The position numbers and the translations under genes are program-made. A stretch of 8,331 nucleotides of DNA from positions 1 to 8,331 of the forward strand of contig CAZCQP010000073.1 in the NCBI GenBank assembly GCA_964500895.1. Direction: 5' to 3'. This DNA is from CAZCQP01 sp964500895. Lineage in GTDB: Bacteria; Bacillota; Clostridia; Lachnospirales; JAISER01. Positions 1 to 6,333 of the stretch are shown here, piece after piece (position 1 is the first letter of the stretch; each line of letters starts with the position of its first letter). The notes below the pieces were generated by a model. It saw only the letters and a program-made list of their open reading frames with translations. It was not told the DNA's origin and made no database searches.

Positions 1-3
1 CTG

Positions 4-34
4 CAATTTGACGGAAGTAAATTCCGCCAAATTG
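4..34. repeat. Inverted repeat, 13-bp arms, 5-base loop
   Basis: The arms at 4-16 and 22-34 are inverted copies with a single difference (A11 against C27) around the loop GTAAA. In minus-strand RNA the odd pair becomes a G-U wobble, so all 13 positions can pair. It lies about 90 bases past the stop codon of the Lon-like gene. No T-run follows it in the visible sequence on either strand, so I do not call it an intrinsic terminator. It could be the operator or terminator of a gene left of the window, or a processing hairpin. Confidence 0.55.
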
Positions 35-57
35 ATAATAGTCTGCGACGCTAAAGC

Positions 58-87
58 AAAAAATTGTTAAACATATTTCATACGTTT
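58..87 (-). terminator. Weak candidate terminator after the Lon-like gene
   Basis: On the minus strand an 8-bp AT-rich stem (arms at 87-80 and 76-69, one G-U pair, loop GAA) is followed 5 bases later by six T residues (63-58). It sits 39 bases past the Lon-like stop codon, where the transcript could end. The stem has few G-C pairs and the T-run is offset, so this is only a candidate. Confidence 0.3.
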
Positions 88-125
88 ATCGTGAATTTCT
101 CTTTATATGGTGATTTTTGCCCGCA

Positions 126-2519
126 TCATTCCGTTAACGTGGAACGTTTATAAAAAATCTTTAACTTTCGCTGCACCTTGCCGTGAACGCTATCCGCCGG
201 GTATTTCCCTCGTGCATCCCTGGCCCCTGCTTTCACCCCGGTTAAAATGGCAATGCCTTCGTCAATGTGCCGAATGGCATAAATGTGGAACTGCCCGGCT
301 TTCACCGCTTCCACCACTTCGTCTTTCAGCATCAGGTCATTTACATTTTGAACGGGAATAATCACACCCTGGGAACCGTTCAGCCCCCGGTTTTTACACA
401 AATCAAAAAAACCTTCAATTTTATACGTCACGCCCCCAATGGGCTGAATTTCTCCCCGCTGGTTAATGCTGCCCGTCACCGCAATGCCTTGGTCGATGGG
501 TAGTTCAGACAAGCTAGACAAAATGGCATACAGTTCGGTGCTGGAGGCACTGTCTCCGTCCACTCCGTTATAGTTTTGCTCGAAGCACACCCGGCAGGAC
601 AAAGACAATGGAAAATCCTGGGCATAAGTTTGCCCCAAAAAGCCGGTAAGCACCTGCACCCCTTTGTCGTGGATGCTGCCGCTCATTTCCGCTTCCTGTT
701 CGATGTTCACAATGCCCGCCTTGCCCACATAGGTGGTAGCGGTAATGCGGGCCGGCTTGGCAAAGGCATATTCGCCCATGTCCATCACGGCCAAGCCGTT
801 GATTTGCCCAACCTTTTCCCCGCAGGTATCAATCATAATAAACTGGTTTTCCAGCATTTCCGTCAGCTTATCTTCATACAGCTTATAACGGTTTTCCCTT
901 TGGGCAATGGCTTTGGCCACATGGGCTTTGGCCACCACTGCTGCCCCGTCCATCGCTGCCCAGGCGGAGGCTTCAATCACAATGTCTTCAATGCGGTTAA
1001 AGCGGGTGGAAAGCTTCTGCCGGCTTTCCGCCAGCCGCCCAGAAAAGGCTGCCATTTCCATCACGGCATGGCAATCAAACTCTAACAGGTGGTTTTTATC
1101 CACGCACCGTTTCACAAAACACGCCAAGGCGTGGAGGTTTTGGCGGTTTAAAGGCATTTCATAATCAAAATCCGCAGAGATTTTAAACAGCTTTTGAAAG
1201 GCATCGTCAAAGGTGTACAAAATATCGTAGTAGTAGGCCGTGCCTACCAAAATGATTTTCACATCCACCTGAATGGGCTCAGGCTTAATGCCGGACACCG
1301 CCAGACCTGTGTTGTATTCCCGCAAAGGCTCAATGACAATTTCCTTGGTTAAAAGCACCCGGCGCAAGGTCTCCCAGCTATGCAGATTGGTCAACACATC
1401 GTGGGCCTGCAAAATAAGGGTGCCCCCGTTGGCTTTGTGCAAGATACCCGGCTTAATTTTCATAAAGTCGGTGGTTAAGTTGCCGTACTCGTTGTCATAC
1501 TCCACTTCGCCAATTAAGTTGGTGTAGGTGGGGTTGTGGTCCACCAGCACCGGGGCGCAAGAAAGCTGGCTGTTGTCCGTTAGCAGGTTCACATAATATT
1601 TAGACAAGCCGTCCTCTGCTTTGCCTTTGGTTGCCCAGGGCAACAGAGCTTGGATGCTTTCTTCTTCCTCTGTTTCCGGCTCTAAAAAATCTGAAATGTT
1701 TTCTAAAATGTCTTCTTTCACTTCCAGCAAATGGTCCACCACGGGCTGATGCTGGCCGTGTTTGTCTAAAAGGGCGGAAATCTGCCGTCCCACGGCAAAA
1801 AGGCCCATGCTATATTCCAATTCCTCTACATCCTTGCGGGACTGTTTCTCGAACACACGAATTTGCCGCATCACTTGCTGGGCATACCGTTGCACCGTCT
1901 CGGACTGTTTGGAAATGTCTTCTTTTTGTTCTTCCGGCAGGTTATCAAATTCTTCCTCTGAAATAACTTCGCCTTCAATGATGGGCATGAAATAAATGCC
2001 GCTGTTGGTGGTTTTAACCCCAAAGTTTTGCGCCCAGGCCTCTTGGGTCATGTCTTTTAAAATGTTGTCCCGTTTGGCTTGGTATGCCTTCACAATGTCA
2101 GACTTCCGGCTTTCAAACTCGGTGGCCCCAAACACCCGGGGCAGCTCATGGCACAGCCGTTCAATCAGCTCTTCCATGTCCGCTTTTAACACCTTGCCCA
2201 TCCCTGCGGGAAGTTTTAAGCATTTGGGCCGCTTAGGGTCTTTAAAGTTGTAGACATAACACAAATCTGGCGGAGGGGGTTCTTTAGCCGCCTGTGCCAG
2301 CGCAAAGGCTTTGGAAAAAGAGGTTTTGCCTGTTCCCGGCAGCCCGCAAACGTAAACGTTGTAGCCGGTGGCCCGTAACTGCAAGCCAAAACTAAGGGCG
2401 TCTTTTGCCCGGTCTTGCCCGATGATGCTTGTTGTGCCGGTAAGGGCGGCTGTGGTTTCAAACCCCAGCGACTCCGTGCTGTATACGCTTTTAAGCTGTG
2501 TGTAGTCCAGCCTGTTCAT
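126..2519 (-). CDS. Lon-like protease with AAA module (COG1067/LonB-LonC type)
   Basis: A 797-residue cytosolic protein that probably degrades or processes proteins through a Lon-type Ser-Lys dyad. An AAA module comes first, with Walker A GLPGTGKT at residues 59-66. It is interrupted by a long, charged, helical insertion (about residues 135-300) with coiled-coil character, and the second half of the module follows at about 320-545. The peptidase domain covers about 560-765. The catalytic serine is S657 in DGDSAS and the lysine is K700 in GGVTYK; their 43-residue spacing equals that of E. coli Lon (S679/K722). The usual Walker B D-E pair is absent: the matching positions read Q371-A372 in GGTLILQA. 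No N-terminal Lon substrate-binding domain and no membrane segment are visible, unlike classical LonA or archaeal LonB. I chose ATG 2519 because GGGGTG lies 5 bases upstream; longer reading would run into rimI. It is the last gene of the minus-strand run, 43 bases after rimI. The family is certain; ATP dependence and substrates are unknown. Confidence 0.93.
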   Translation of the reverse strand: MNRLDYTQLKSVYSTESLGFETTAALTGTTSIIGQDRAKDALSFGLQLRATGYNVYVCGLPGTGKTSFSKAFALAQAAKEPPPPDLCYVYNFKDPKRPKCLKLPAGMGKVLKADMEELIERLCHELPRVFGATEFESRKSDIVKAYQAKRDNILKDMTQEAWAQNFGVKTTNSGIYFMPIIEGEVISEEEFDNLPEEQKEDISKQSETVQRYAQQVMRQIRVFEKQSRKDVEELEYSMGLFAVGRQISALLDKHGQHQPVVDHLLEVKEDILENISDFLEPETEEEESIQALLPWATKGKAEDGLSKYYVNLLTDNSQLSCAPVLVDHNPTYTNLIGEVEYDNEYGNLTTDFMKIKPGILHKANGGTLILQAHDVLTNLHSWETLRRVLLTKEIVIEPLREYNTGLAVSGIKPEPIQVDVKIILVGTAYYYDILYTFDDAFQKLFKISADFDYEMPLNRQNLHALACFVKRCVDKNHLLEFDCHAVMEMAAFSGRLAESRQKLSTRFNRIEDIVIEASAWAAMDGAAVVAKAHVAKAIAQRENRYKLYEDKLTEMLENQFIMIDTCGEKVGQINGLAVMDMGEYAFAKPARITATTYVGKAGIVNIEQEAEMSGSIHDKGVQVLTGFLGQTYAQDFPLSLSCRVCFEQNYNGVDGDSASSTELYAILSSLSELPIDQGIAVTGSINQRGEIQPIGGVTYKIEGFFDLCKNRGLNGSQGVIIPVQNVNDLMLKDEVVEAVKAGQFHIYAIRHIDEGIAILTGVKAGARDARGKYPADSVHGKVQRKLKIFYKRSTLTE

Positions 2520-2562
2520 GGCAACACCCCAATTATTTTTTTGACGATGCCCGTTACTAAAA

Positions 2563-3015
2563 TCAAAAGTATTTCCACATGATAACCGCATCCTCTTTGG
2601 TGTCGGTGTAATAGTTTTTCCGAATCCCCTCGGGCTTAAAACCATGCTTGGCATAAAGTTTCATGGCGCTTTCATTGCCCATGCGCACTTCCAATGTAAT
2701 GCCAATCATTTCTTTTTCTTCGGCCACGGCTATGCATTTTTCAATCAGCATATCCCCAACGCCCTGCCTGCGCCATTCCGGCTTCACTGCCACATTGGTG
2801 ATGTGCCCTTCCGTCACCACATGCCACATTCCGGCATAACCCACCACGGTTTCCCCTGCTTCTGTTACATCTTTGGCAACAAAATAAAGGGCCAGCTTAT
2901 TTTCGGTAAGTTCCTGCACAAACGAAGCACGGGTCCATGGTACTGAAAAGCTTTCCAATTCTACGGCATACACGCCGTCTACATCTTCTAACGTCATGGG
3001 TTGTATTTTAATCAT
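2563..3015 (-). CDS. rimI: Ribosomal protein S18-alanine N-acetyltransferase RimI
   Basis: A 150-residue GNAT-fold enzyme, the usual RimI length, expected to move an acetyl group from acetyl-CoA to the N-terminal amine of a protein, classically ribosomal protein S18 after Met removal. The acetyl-CoA loop is RRQGVG at residues 82-87, after the beta-4 strand HITNVAVKP. E109 in LEVR and Y121 in KLYAKHGF lie 12 residues apart, matching the catalytic Glu and Tyr of E. coli RimI (E103 and Y115). The N-terminal part (MTLEDVDGVYAVELESF, with PWT at 26-28) is also typical of RimI. It starts at ATG 3015 inside the 3' end of tsaB: the ATGATTAA overlap of 8 bases holds the rimI start and tsaB stop, so translation is probably coupled. 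Its place after tsaB is the common bacterial order. The family call is firm; the substrate S18 is inferred by homology. Confidence 0.93.
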   Translation of the reverse strand: MIKIQPMTLEDVDGVYAVELESFSVPWTRASFVQELTENKLALYFVAKDVTEAGETVVGYAGMWHVVTEGHITNVAVKPEWRRQGVGDMLIEKCIAVAEEKEMIGITLEVRMGNESAMKLYAKHGFKPEGIRKNYYTDTKEDAVIMWKYF

Positions 3016-3706
3016 GGCTTTGGCGCTCCATTCGCTCCCGCTGGGCTTGGGGCAGCCGAACGTATACCGGGGTGAATGCGCCGTATGGCAAAAGCCCGCC
3101 TTCTGCGGCTTTTAAAAGAGCAACAGCCCCCACGGCAGCCGCCCGCTGGGTGTTCACATGGGGCAACCCCACTTGAAACCCACGGTCGGTGATGGCTTGG
3201 GCACATGCCAAAGCCCCATCCCCCACGCACACCACTGCACGGCCGTAGCCAGCGGCTTTATCTAAAATTTGTTCTACACTGTCTGCTGTATCCGGCACAA
3301 GCTGCACCAGGCGCTCTTTTTCCCATTGAAAAAAAGAAGCGTACACCTGCCCCCGCCGGGCATCCAGCATGGGCACAATCAGCTTTTCACCGTCACAAAC
3401 ATTATATGCCAGCGCTTCCAGTGTGGGAACGTGTATTACGGGTTTTCCCGCCCCATGGGCTAGGCCTTTTGCCGTGGCCGCCCCAATGCGCAGCCCTGTA
3501 AAAGAACCCGGCCCCCCGGCACAAGCCACGGCATCCATGTCTGCCATGGTAAGGCCGGTGGCCTGTAACAGAGCATCCACCATAGGCATCAGGGTTTGGG
3601 CGTGTTTTTTAGGGGTTTGGGTGGAAAATTCCCCGATGGTTTTATGTTCGTCCACAATGGCGACGCTGGCCACTTGGGCGCTGCTATCAATGGCCAATAT
3701 CTTCAC
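3008..3706 (-). CDS. tsaB: tRNA threonylcarbamoyladenosine biosynthesis protein TsaB
   Basis: A 232-residue ASKHA-fold protein, the normal TsaB length. TsaB is the non-catalytic partner that dimerises with TsaD and, with TsaE, transfers the threonylcarbamoyl group to A37 of ANN-decoding tRNAs. Visible signatures are the N-terminal MKILAIDSSAQVASVA, the KKHAQTLMP segment at residues 33-41, and GGPGSFTGLRIG at 64-75. The segment VPTLEALAY at about 93-101 is also typical. The catalytic metal-binding histidines of TsaD are not present, as expected for TsaB. The start is GTG at 3706, chosen because GAGGAG (3719-3714) lies 7 bases upstream and the family N-terminus begins there. The start lies 20 bases inside tsaE, and the 3' end overlaps rimI by 8 bases, so tsaE-tsaB-rimI are probably co-translated. 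TsaD is not encoded in the window. Confidence 0.95.
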   Translation of the reverse strand: MKILAIDSSAQVASVAIVDEHKTIGEFSTQTPKKHAQTLMPMVDALLQATGLTMADMDAVACAGGPGSFTGLRIGAATAKGLAHGAGKPVIHVPTLEALAYNVCDGEKLIVPMLDARRGQVYASFFQWEKERLVQLVPDTADSVEQILDKAAGYGRAVVCVGDGALACAQAITDRGFQVGLPHVNTQRAAAVGAVALLKAAEGGLLPYGAFTPVYVRLPQAQRERMERQSHD

Positions 3707-4136
3707 TATTTTTCTCCTCTATGGTTATCCGGCGGTAGTCTTCCCCCTGGGCCAAATCTTTGGTGATGCAAATGTACACCACCTGCGCAGGCAGAAGGGG
3801 GGCAATGTTTTCCGCCCACTCCACCAGGCACAGCCCGTCGCCGCCGAAGTAGTCTTCATAACCGGTGTCGTCCATTTCCCATAAATTGCCGATGCGGTAT
3901 GCATCCATATGGTACAAAGGCAACCGTCCATCGGTGTATGTGTTTACAATGGTAAAGGTGGGGCTGGTGATGAGGCTTTCAATGCCCAAGCCTAGGGCAA
4001 TGCCTTTGGCAAACACCGTTTTCCCCGCCCCTAAATCCCCAGACAGCACATAAACATCACCGGCCTTGGCTTCTTTGGCCAAGGCTTGGGCGATGTCTTT
4101 GGTTTGTTCAGGGCTATGGCTGTGCAAAGTTTTCAC
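3687..4136 (-). CDS. tsaE: tRNA threonylcarbamoyladenosine biosynthesis ATPase TsaE
   Basis: A small P-loop ATPase of 149 residues that drives the TsaB-TsaD complex in making t6A on tRNA. Walker A is GDLGAGKT at residues 33-40. The family switch segment TSPTF is at 57-61, the HMDAYR motif at 76-81 and LVEWAEN at 104-110, all in the expected order and spacing. The ATG at 4184 would add 16 residues unlike the family and would run into the isomerase gene. I chose GTG 4136 because a strong ribosome site lies 7 bases before it and the resulting N-terminus (MKTLHSHSPEQT) fits TsaE. The gene begins 13 bases after the isomerase stop and overlaps tsaB by 20 bases. Function is firm by homology. Confidence 0.95.
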   Translation of the reverse strand: MKTLHSHSPEQTKDIAQALAKEAKAGDVYVLSGDLGAGKTVFAKGIALGLGIESLITSPTFTIVNTYTDGRLPLYHMDAYRIGNLWEMDDTGYEDYFGGDGLCLVEWAENIAPLLPAQVVYICITKDLAQGEDYRRITIEEKNSEDIGH

Positions 4137-4143
4137 CCTTGGG

Positions 4144-4151
4144 CCTCCCTT
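4144..4151 (-). promoter_or_regulatory. Ribosome binding site fixing the GTG start of tsaE
   Basis: The minus strand reads AAGGGAGG, 7 bases before GTG 4136. Its first two bases are part of the TAA stop codon of the isomerase gene (4152-4150), so ribosomes ending there sit on the tsaE start site. This favours GTG 4136 over ATG 4184. Confidence 0.8.
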
Positions 4152-4668
4152 ATTGCCGCACCGGCTCCGGGTATGTTTCGCCAAAGGTTTCTACGGTCAC
4201 TTTTTCAATCACTTGGGGTTCCAGTGGTCTGTCGCCCCGGTCTGTGGCGGTTTCCGCAATGGCGTTCACCACGTCCATGCCTTCAATCACTTGCCCAAAA
4301 CCGGCATATTGGCCGTCTAAATGGGGGGAGGTTTGATGCATGATGAAAAATTGGCTTCCGGCAGAATCCGGGTGCATGGCTCTGGCCATGGAAAGCACCC
4401 CAGGGTTGTGTTTTAAATCATTTTTGAAGCCGTTTTTGTTGAATTCGCCGCCAATTTGGTAGCCTGGGCCGCCGGTGCCTTCACCTTCCGGGCAGCCGCC
4501 TTGAATCATAAAGCCTTTAATCACTCGGTGGAAAATAAGGCCATCGTAAAAGCCTTTACCGGCCAGGTGCAGAAAGTTGTTTACCGTGTTGGGGGCCACT
4601 TCTGGGAAAAGTTCGGCGGTGATGGTGCCGCCAGAGGCCATGTGAAAAGTAACTTGTGGGTTTGTCAT
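4150..4668 (-). CDS. Cyclophilin-type peptidyl-prolyl cis-trans isomerase
   Basis: A 172-residue single-domain cyclophilin that would catalyse cis-trans isomerisation of Xaa-Pro bonds during protein folding. No signal peptide or membrane segment is seen, so it is probably cytosolic. Core motifs are FHRVIKGFMIQGG at residues 46-58 (with R48, F53 and Q56, matching human CypA R55, F60 and Q63), GVLSMAR at 90-96 and GSQFFI at 104-109. In HLDGQYAGFG at 116-125 the CypA tryptophan 121 is His and histidine 126 is Tyr; loss of that Trp usually lowers cyclosporin binding. Two in-frame ATGs lie 6 bases apart at 4674 and 4668. I chose 4668 because AAGGAG is 7 bases from it but only 1 base from the first. 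It follows the methyltransferase after 90 bases holding an inverted repeat, and precedes tsaE by 13 bases. Confidence 0.94.
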   Translation of the reverse strand: MTNPQVTFHMASGGTITAELFPEVAPNTVNNFLHLAGKGFYDGLIFHRVIKGFMIQGGCPEGEGTGGPGYQIGGEFNKNGFKNDLKHNPGVLSMARAMHPDSAGSQFFIMHQTSPHLDGQYAGFGQVIEGMDVVNAIAETATDRGDRPLEPQVIEKVTVETFGETYPEPVRQ

Positions 4669-4675
4669 ATCCATT

Positions 4676-4681
4676 CTCCTT
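4676..4681 (-). promoter_or_regulatory. Ribosome binding site deciding the isomerase start
   Basis: The minus strand reads AAGGAG. It is 1 base from ATG 4674 and 7 bases from ATG 4668. Normal spacing favours the second ATG, shortening the protein by two residues. Confidence 0.75.
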
Positions 4682-4696
4682 TAATCTTATAGGACC

Positions 4697-4728
4697 TTGG
4701 GGAACTTTTTCGAGAAAAAGTTCCCCAA
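4697..4728. repeat. Perfect 14-bp inverted repeat, intergenic hairpin
   Basis: The arms TTGGGGAACTTTTT (4697-4710) and AAAAAGTTCCCCAA (4715-4728) are perfect inverted copies around CGAG. A second short palindrome, AAAAAGCTTTTT, follows at 4736-4747. The hairpin lies between the methyltransferase stop (4759) and the isomerase start. Neither strand has a T-run directly after the stem, so a standard intrinsic terminator is not clear, though the structure could attenuate, stabilise or mark processing of the transcript. From memory, similar GGGGAAC-T-run/A-run-GTTCCCC hairpins recur between genes in Oscillospirales genomes, so it may be a dispersed repeat; I could not check this. Confidence 0.8.
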
Positions 4729-4758
4729 ACCCTTCAAAAAGCTTTTTTAAAATAATGC

Positions 4759-5574
4759 TTATACATGCATCCTTTGCCGTACCGCTTCATACAGCAATAT
4801 ACCGCTGGCCACGGAAGCATTCAAAGACTCCACCCCAGAGGCCATGGGAATTTTCACCCGAACATCTGCCAGCTTTCTGGCCTGTTCGGTTAAACCGTGG
4901 GCTTCGCTGCCAATCATCAAGCAGCAGCCTTCCTTTAGGGAAATGCCATAAGGGTATGTGGCTCCCTGTACTTCCGCCGCCACCAAGGTGCATCTCGCCG
5001 CTTTTAAAGCTTGCAGCGTTTCGTCCGTATCCAGCCCTTGAAGCACCGGAATGCGAAAAATAGCCCCTGCTGTAGCCCGCACCACCTTTGGGTTGTATAT
5101 ATGGGCGCTTCCGCTGGAAAGCAGCACCCCGGCAGCCCCGGCGGCTGCGGCTGTGCGAATGAGGGTACCTACATTTCCAGGGTCCCCCAAAGCTTCGCCA
5201 AATATAAGCAATGGGTTGGGCTGTTGCAAGCACTGTTCCAGCGTATACTGCTTTTGCTTGCACACCGCTAAAAAGCCTTGGGGTGCCTGGGTATCAGACA
5301 CTTTTTGAAACAGTGCATCGGACAAGATATGCACCGCCCCTCGTAGCTGGTATTCCTCTAAATCTACCTTTGCGGCGGTACTTTCAGAAAACACATGGTA
5401 CGCCACGGGCCAGTGTTTGGGAATGTCCAGCACCCCCGGGCCCCCTTCGGCAATGAAACAGCCCGTTTTTTGCTGCCCTTTTTTGCTTTGTAACGCAATA
5501 AGTTCTTTCACCAGCGGATTGCCGGCACTTTGAATAACGGTCACGGGCTTTACCACGCCTTTCTTTTGGACCAT
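4759..5574 (-). CDS. SpoU/TrmH-family RNA 2'-O-ribose methyltransferase
   Basis: A SpoU-class (SPOUT, knotted fold) enzyme that would methylate a ribose 2'-OH in rRNA or tRNA with S-adenosylmethionine. The N-terminal substrate-binding part (about residues 12-105) has the family pattern SAGNPLVK, GCFIAEG. The catalytic part has motif 1 DPGNVGTLIRTA at 131-142 (N134, R140), motif 2 LMIGSEAHGL at 219-228 and motif 3 IPMASGVESLNASVASG at 242-258. I cannot tell RlmB, TrmH or an unassigned paralogue apart by eye. The start is uncertain. I used ATG 5574 (271 residues). ATG 5604 lies upstream of the proposed -10 box, and GTG 5544 would give the more typical N-terminus MTVIQSAGNPLVK; none has a good ribosome site. 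A divergent promoter region lies upstream, so this is probably the first gene of the minus-strand run. Confidence 0.92.
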   Translation of the reverse strand: MVQKKGVVKPVTVIQSAGNPLVKELIALQSKKGQQKTGCFIAEGGPGVLDIPKHWPVAYHVFSESTAAKVDLEEYQLRGAVHILSDALFQKVSDTQAPQGFLAVCKQKQYTLEQCLQQPNPLLIFGEALGDPGNVGTLIRTAAAAGAAGVLLSSGSAHIYNPKVVRATAGAIFRIPVLQGLDTDETLQALKAARCTLVAAEVQGATYPYGISLKEGCCLMIGSEAHGLTEQARKLADVRVKIPMASGVESLNASVASGILLYEAVRQRMHV

Positions 5575-5583
5575 ACGGCAATC

Positions 5584-5613
5584 ATTATAACACGCCTGTT
5601 TCATTCACCGCAA
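5584..5613 (-). promoter_or_regulatory. Sigma-A type promoter for the RNA methyltransferase run
   Basis: On the minus strand TTGCGG (5613-5608) and a perfect TATAAT (5589-5584) are 18 bases apart. TG one base before the -10 (TGTTATAAT) makes it an extended -10. The predicted start of transcription near 5577 is only a few bases before ATG 5574, which suggests a very short or absent leader, or a start further in. Assigned from consensus only. Confidence 0.6.
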
Positions 5614-5618
5614 TACGT

Positions 5619-5647
5619 TTGATTTTTTTAAATGCCCATGGTACAAT
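5619..5647 (+). promoter_or_regulatory. Sigma-A type promoter for the LUD gene and channel
   Basis: TTGATT (5619-5624) and TACAAT (5642-5647) are exactly 17 bases apart. TG one base before the -10 box (TGGTACAAT) makes it an extended -10. Transcription would start near 5654, giving a leader of about 30 bases before GTG 5686. Its -35 box lies 5 bases from the -35 of the divergent minus-strand promoter. Confidence 0.65.
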
Positions 5648-5671
5648 AACCCATATGGAAAATTTAAACAT

Positions 5672-5677
5672 AAGGAG
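5672..5677 (+). promoter_or_regulatory. Ribosome binding site fixing the GTG start of the LUD gene
   Basis: AAGGAG lies 8 bases before GTG 5686. The in-frame GTG at 5677 overlaps this site and so is unlikely to be the start. Confidence 0.8.
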
Positions 5678-5685
5678 TGATTATT

Positions 5686-6318
5686 GTGCCCATAAACACA
5701 TTCAATGCTTTAAGAGGCAAGCACCTGGTGGAAGCCCTGACCAAACGCAAAATGGAGGCCTGCTATGTGGCCACAAAGGAAGAGGCTTTGGAAAAAGCCA
5801 TGTCCCTTTTGCCTGAAGGCGCTTCGGTGGCTTGGGGCGGTTCCATGAGCGTAAAAGCCATTGGTCTGCCGGAAAAAGTGAAAGCTGCCAACTACACCGT
5901 CATCGACCGTGACATGGCCCAAAGCCCGGAAGAACGGGTGGAAATTGACCACAAAACCCAAAGCGTAGACTACTATTTCATGAGCACCAACGCCCTGTCT
6001 TTAGACGGCACCCTTGTGAACATTGACGGTTTCGGCAACCGGGTTTCGGCCCTTATTTTCGGGCCCAAAAACGTGGTACTTATTGTAGGCATGAACAAAG
6101 TGACCAGCACCCCGGAAGAAGCGCTAAGCCGGGTGCGCAATGTGGCCGCCCCCATCAACTGCATCCGCTTGGGCAGAAACACCCCTTGCGCCAAAACCGG
6201 CTTCTGCCACGACTGCACCGCCGATGAATGCATTTGCCGCCAGATTGTCACCACCCGCCTGTCTAGTATGCCCGGACGCATTAAAGTGATTTTAGTAGGG
6301 GAAAGCCTTGGGTTTTAA
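5686..6318 (+). CDS. LUD-domain protein (LutC/YkgG-like lactate-utilisation family)
   Basis: A 210-residue soluble protein of the LUD family (PF02589, formerly DUF162), which includes LutC of the iron-sulfur lactate oxidation complex. The fold signatures are SVAWGGSMSVKAIGL at residues 47-61, NALSLDGTLVNIDGFGNR at 102-119 and GPKNVVLIVGMNK at 126-138. Near the C-terminus five cysteines fall within 17 residues (C168, C174, C177, C182, C184, in a CAKTGFCHDC context), which may bind metal or a cluster. No LutA or LutB is nearby, so a role in lactate oxidation cannot be claimed. Stand-alone members of this kind are common in anaerobic Bacillota and their function is poorly known. GTG 5686 was chosen from the ribosome site. 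A potassium channel follows after 15 bases and is probably co-transcribed. Confidence 0.88.
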   Translation: MPINTFNALRGKHLVEALTKRKMEACYVATKEEALEKAMSLLPEGASVAWGGSMSVKAIGLPEKVKAANYTVIDRDMAQSPEERVEIDHKTQSVDYYFMSTNALSLDGTLVNIDGFGNRVSALIFGPKNVVLIVGMNKVTSTPEEALSRVRNVAAPINCIRLGRNTPCAKTGFCHDCTADECICRQIVTTRLSSMPGRIKVILVGESLGF

Positions 6319-6320
6319 CC

Positions 6321-6328
6321 GGAGGTGA
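6321..6328 (+). promoter_or_regulatory. Strong ribosome binding site pointing to a CTG start
   Basis: GGAGGTGA matches eight consecutive bases of the anti-Shine-Dalgarno complement. It overlaps the in-frame GTG at 6325, which therefore cannot easily be the start. The next plausible in-frame codon is CTG 6334, 8 bases after GGAGG, the normal spacing. No ATG, GTG or TTG lies at that spacing. Confidence 0.7.
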
Positions 6329-6333
6329 CAAAA

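Noticed and set aside
576..1085. Open frame of 169 codons on the plus strand
   Set aside because: It lies wholly antisense to the peptidase part of the Lon-like gene, has His/Gly/Phe-rich composition typical of a shadow frame, and has no ribosome site or recognisable domain.
2520..2654. Upstream extension of the Lon-like reading frame over the end of rimI
   Set aside because: The extra 45 residues have no family match by eye, overlap a well-supported gene, and ATG 2519 has its own ribosome site.
3369..3884. Open frame of 171 codons on the plus strand across tsaB and tsaE
   Set aside because: Antisense to two firmly identified genes; composition and lack of motifs mark it as a shadow.
4137..4184. 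ATG 4184 as start of tsaE
   Set aside because: The added residues run into the isomerase gene and do not resemble TsaE, while GTG 4136 has a strong ribosome site at 7 bases.
4686..4714. Promoter before the isomerase using TATAAG as -10
   Set aside because: No acceptable -35 box at 16-18 bases, and transcription would start inside the ribosome site.
4736..4748. AAAAAGCTTTTTT as an intrinsic terminator of the methyltransferase gene
   Set aside because: The palindrome has no loop and almost no G-C pairs, so it cannot form a stable terminator stem alone.
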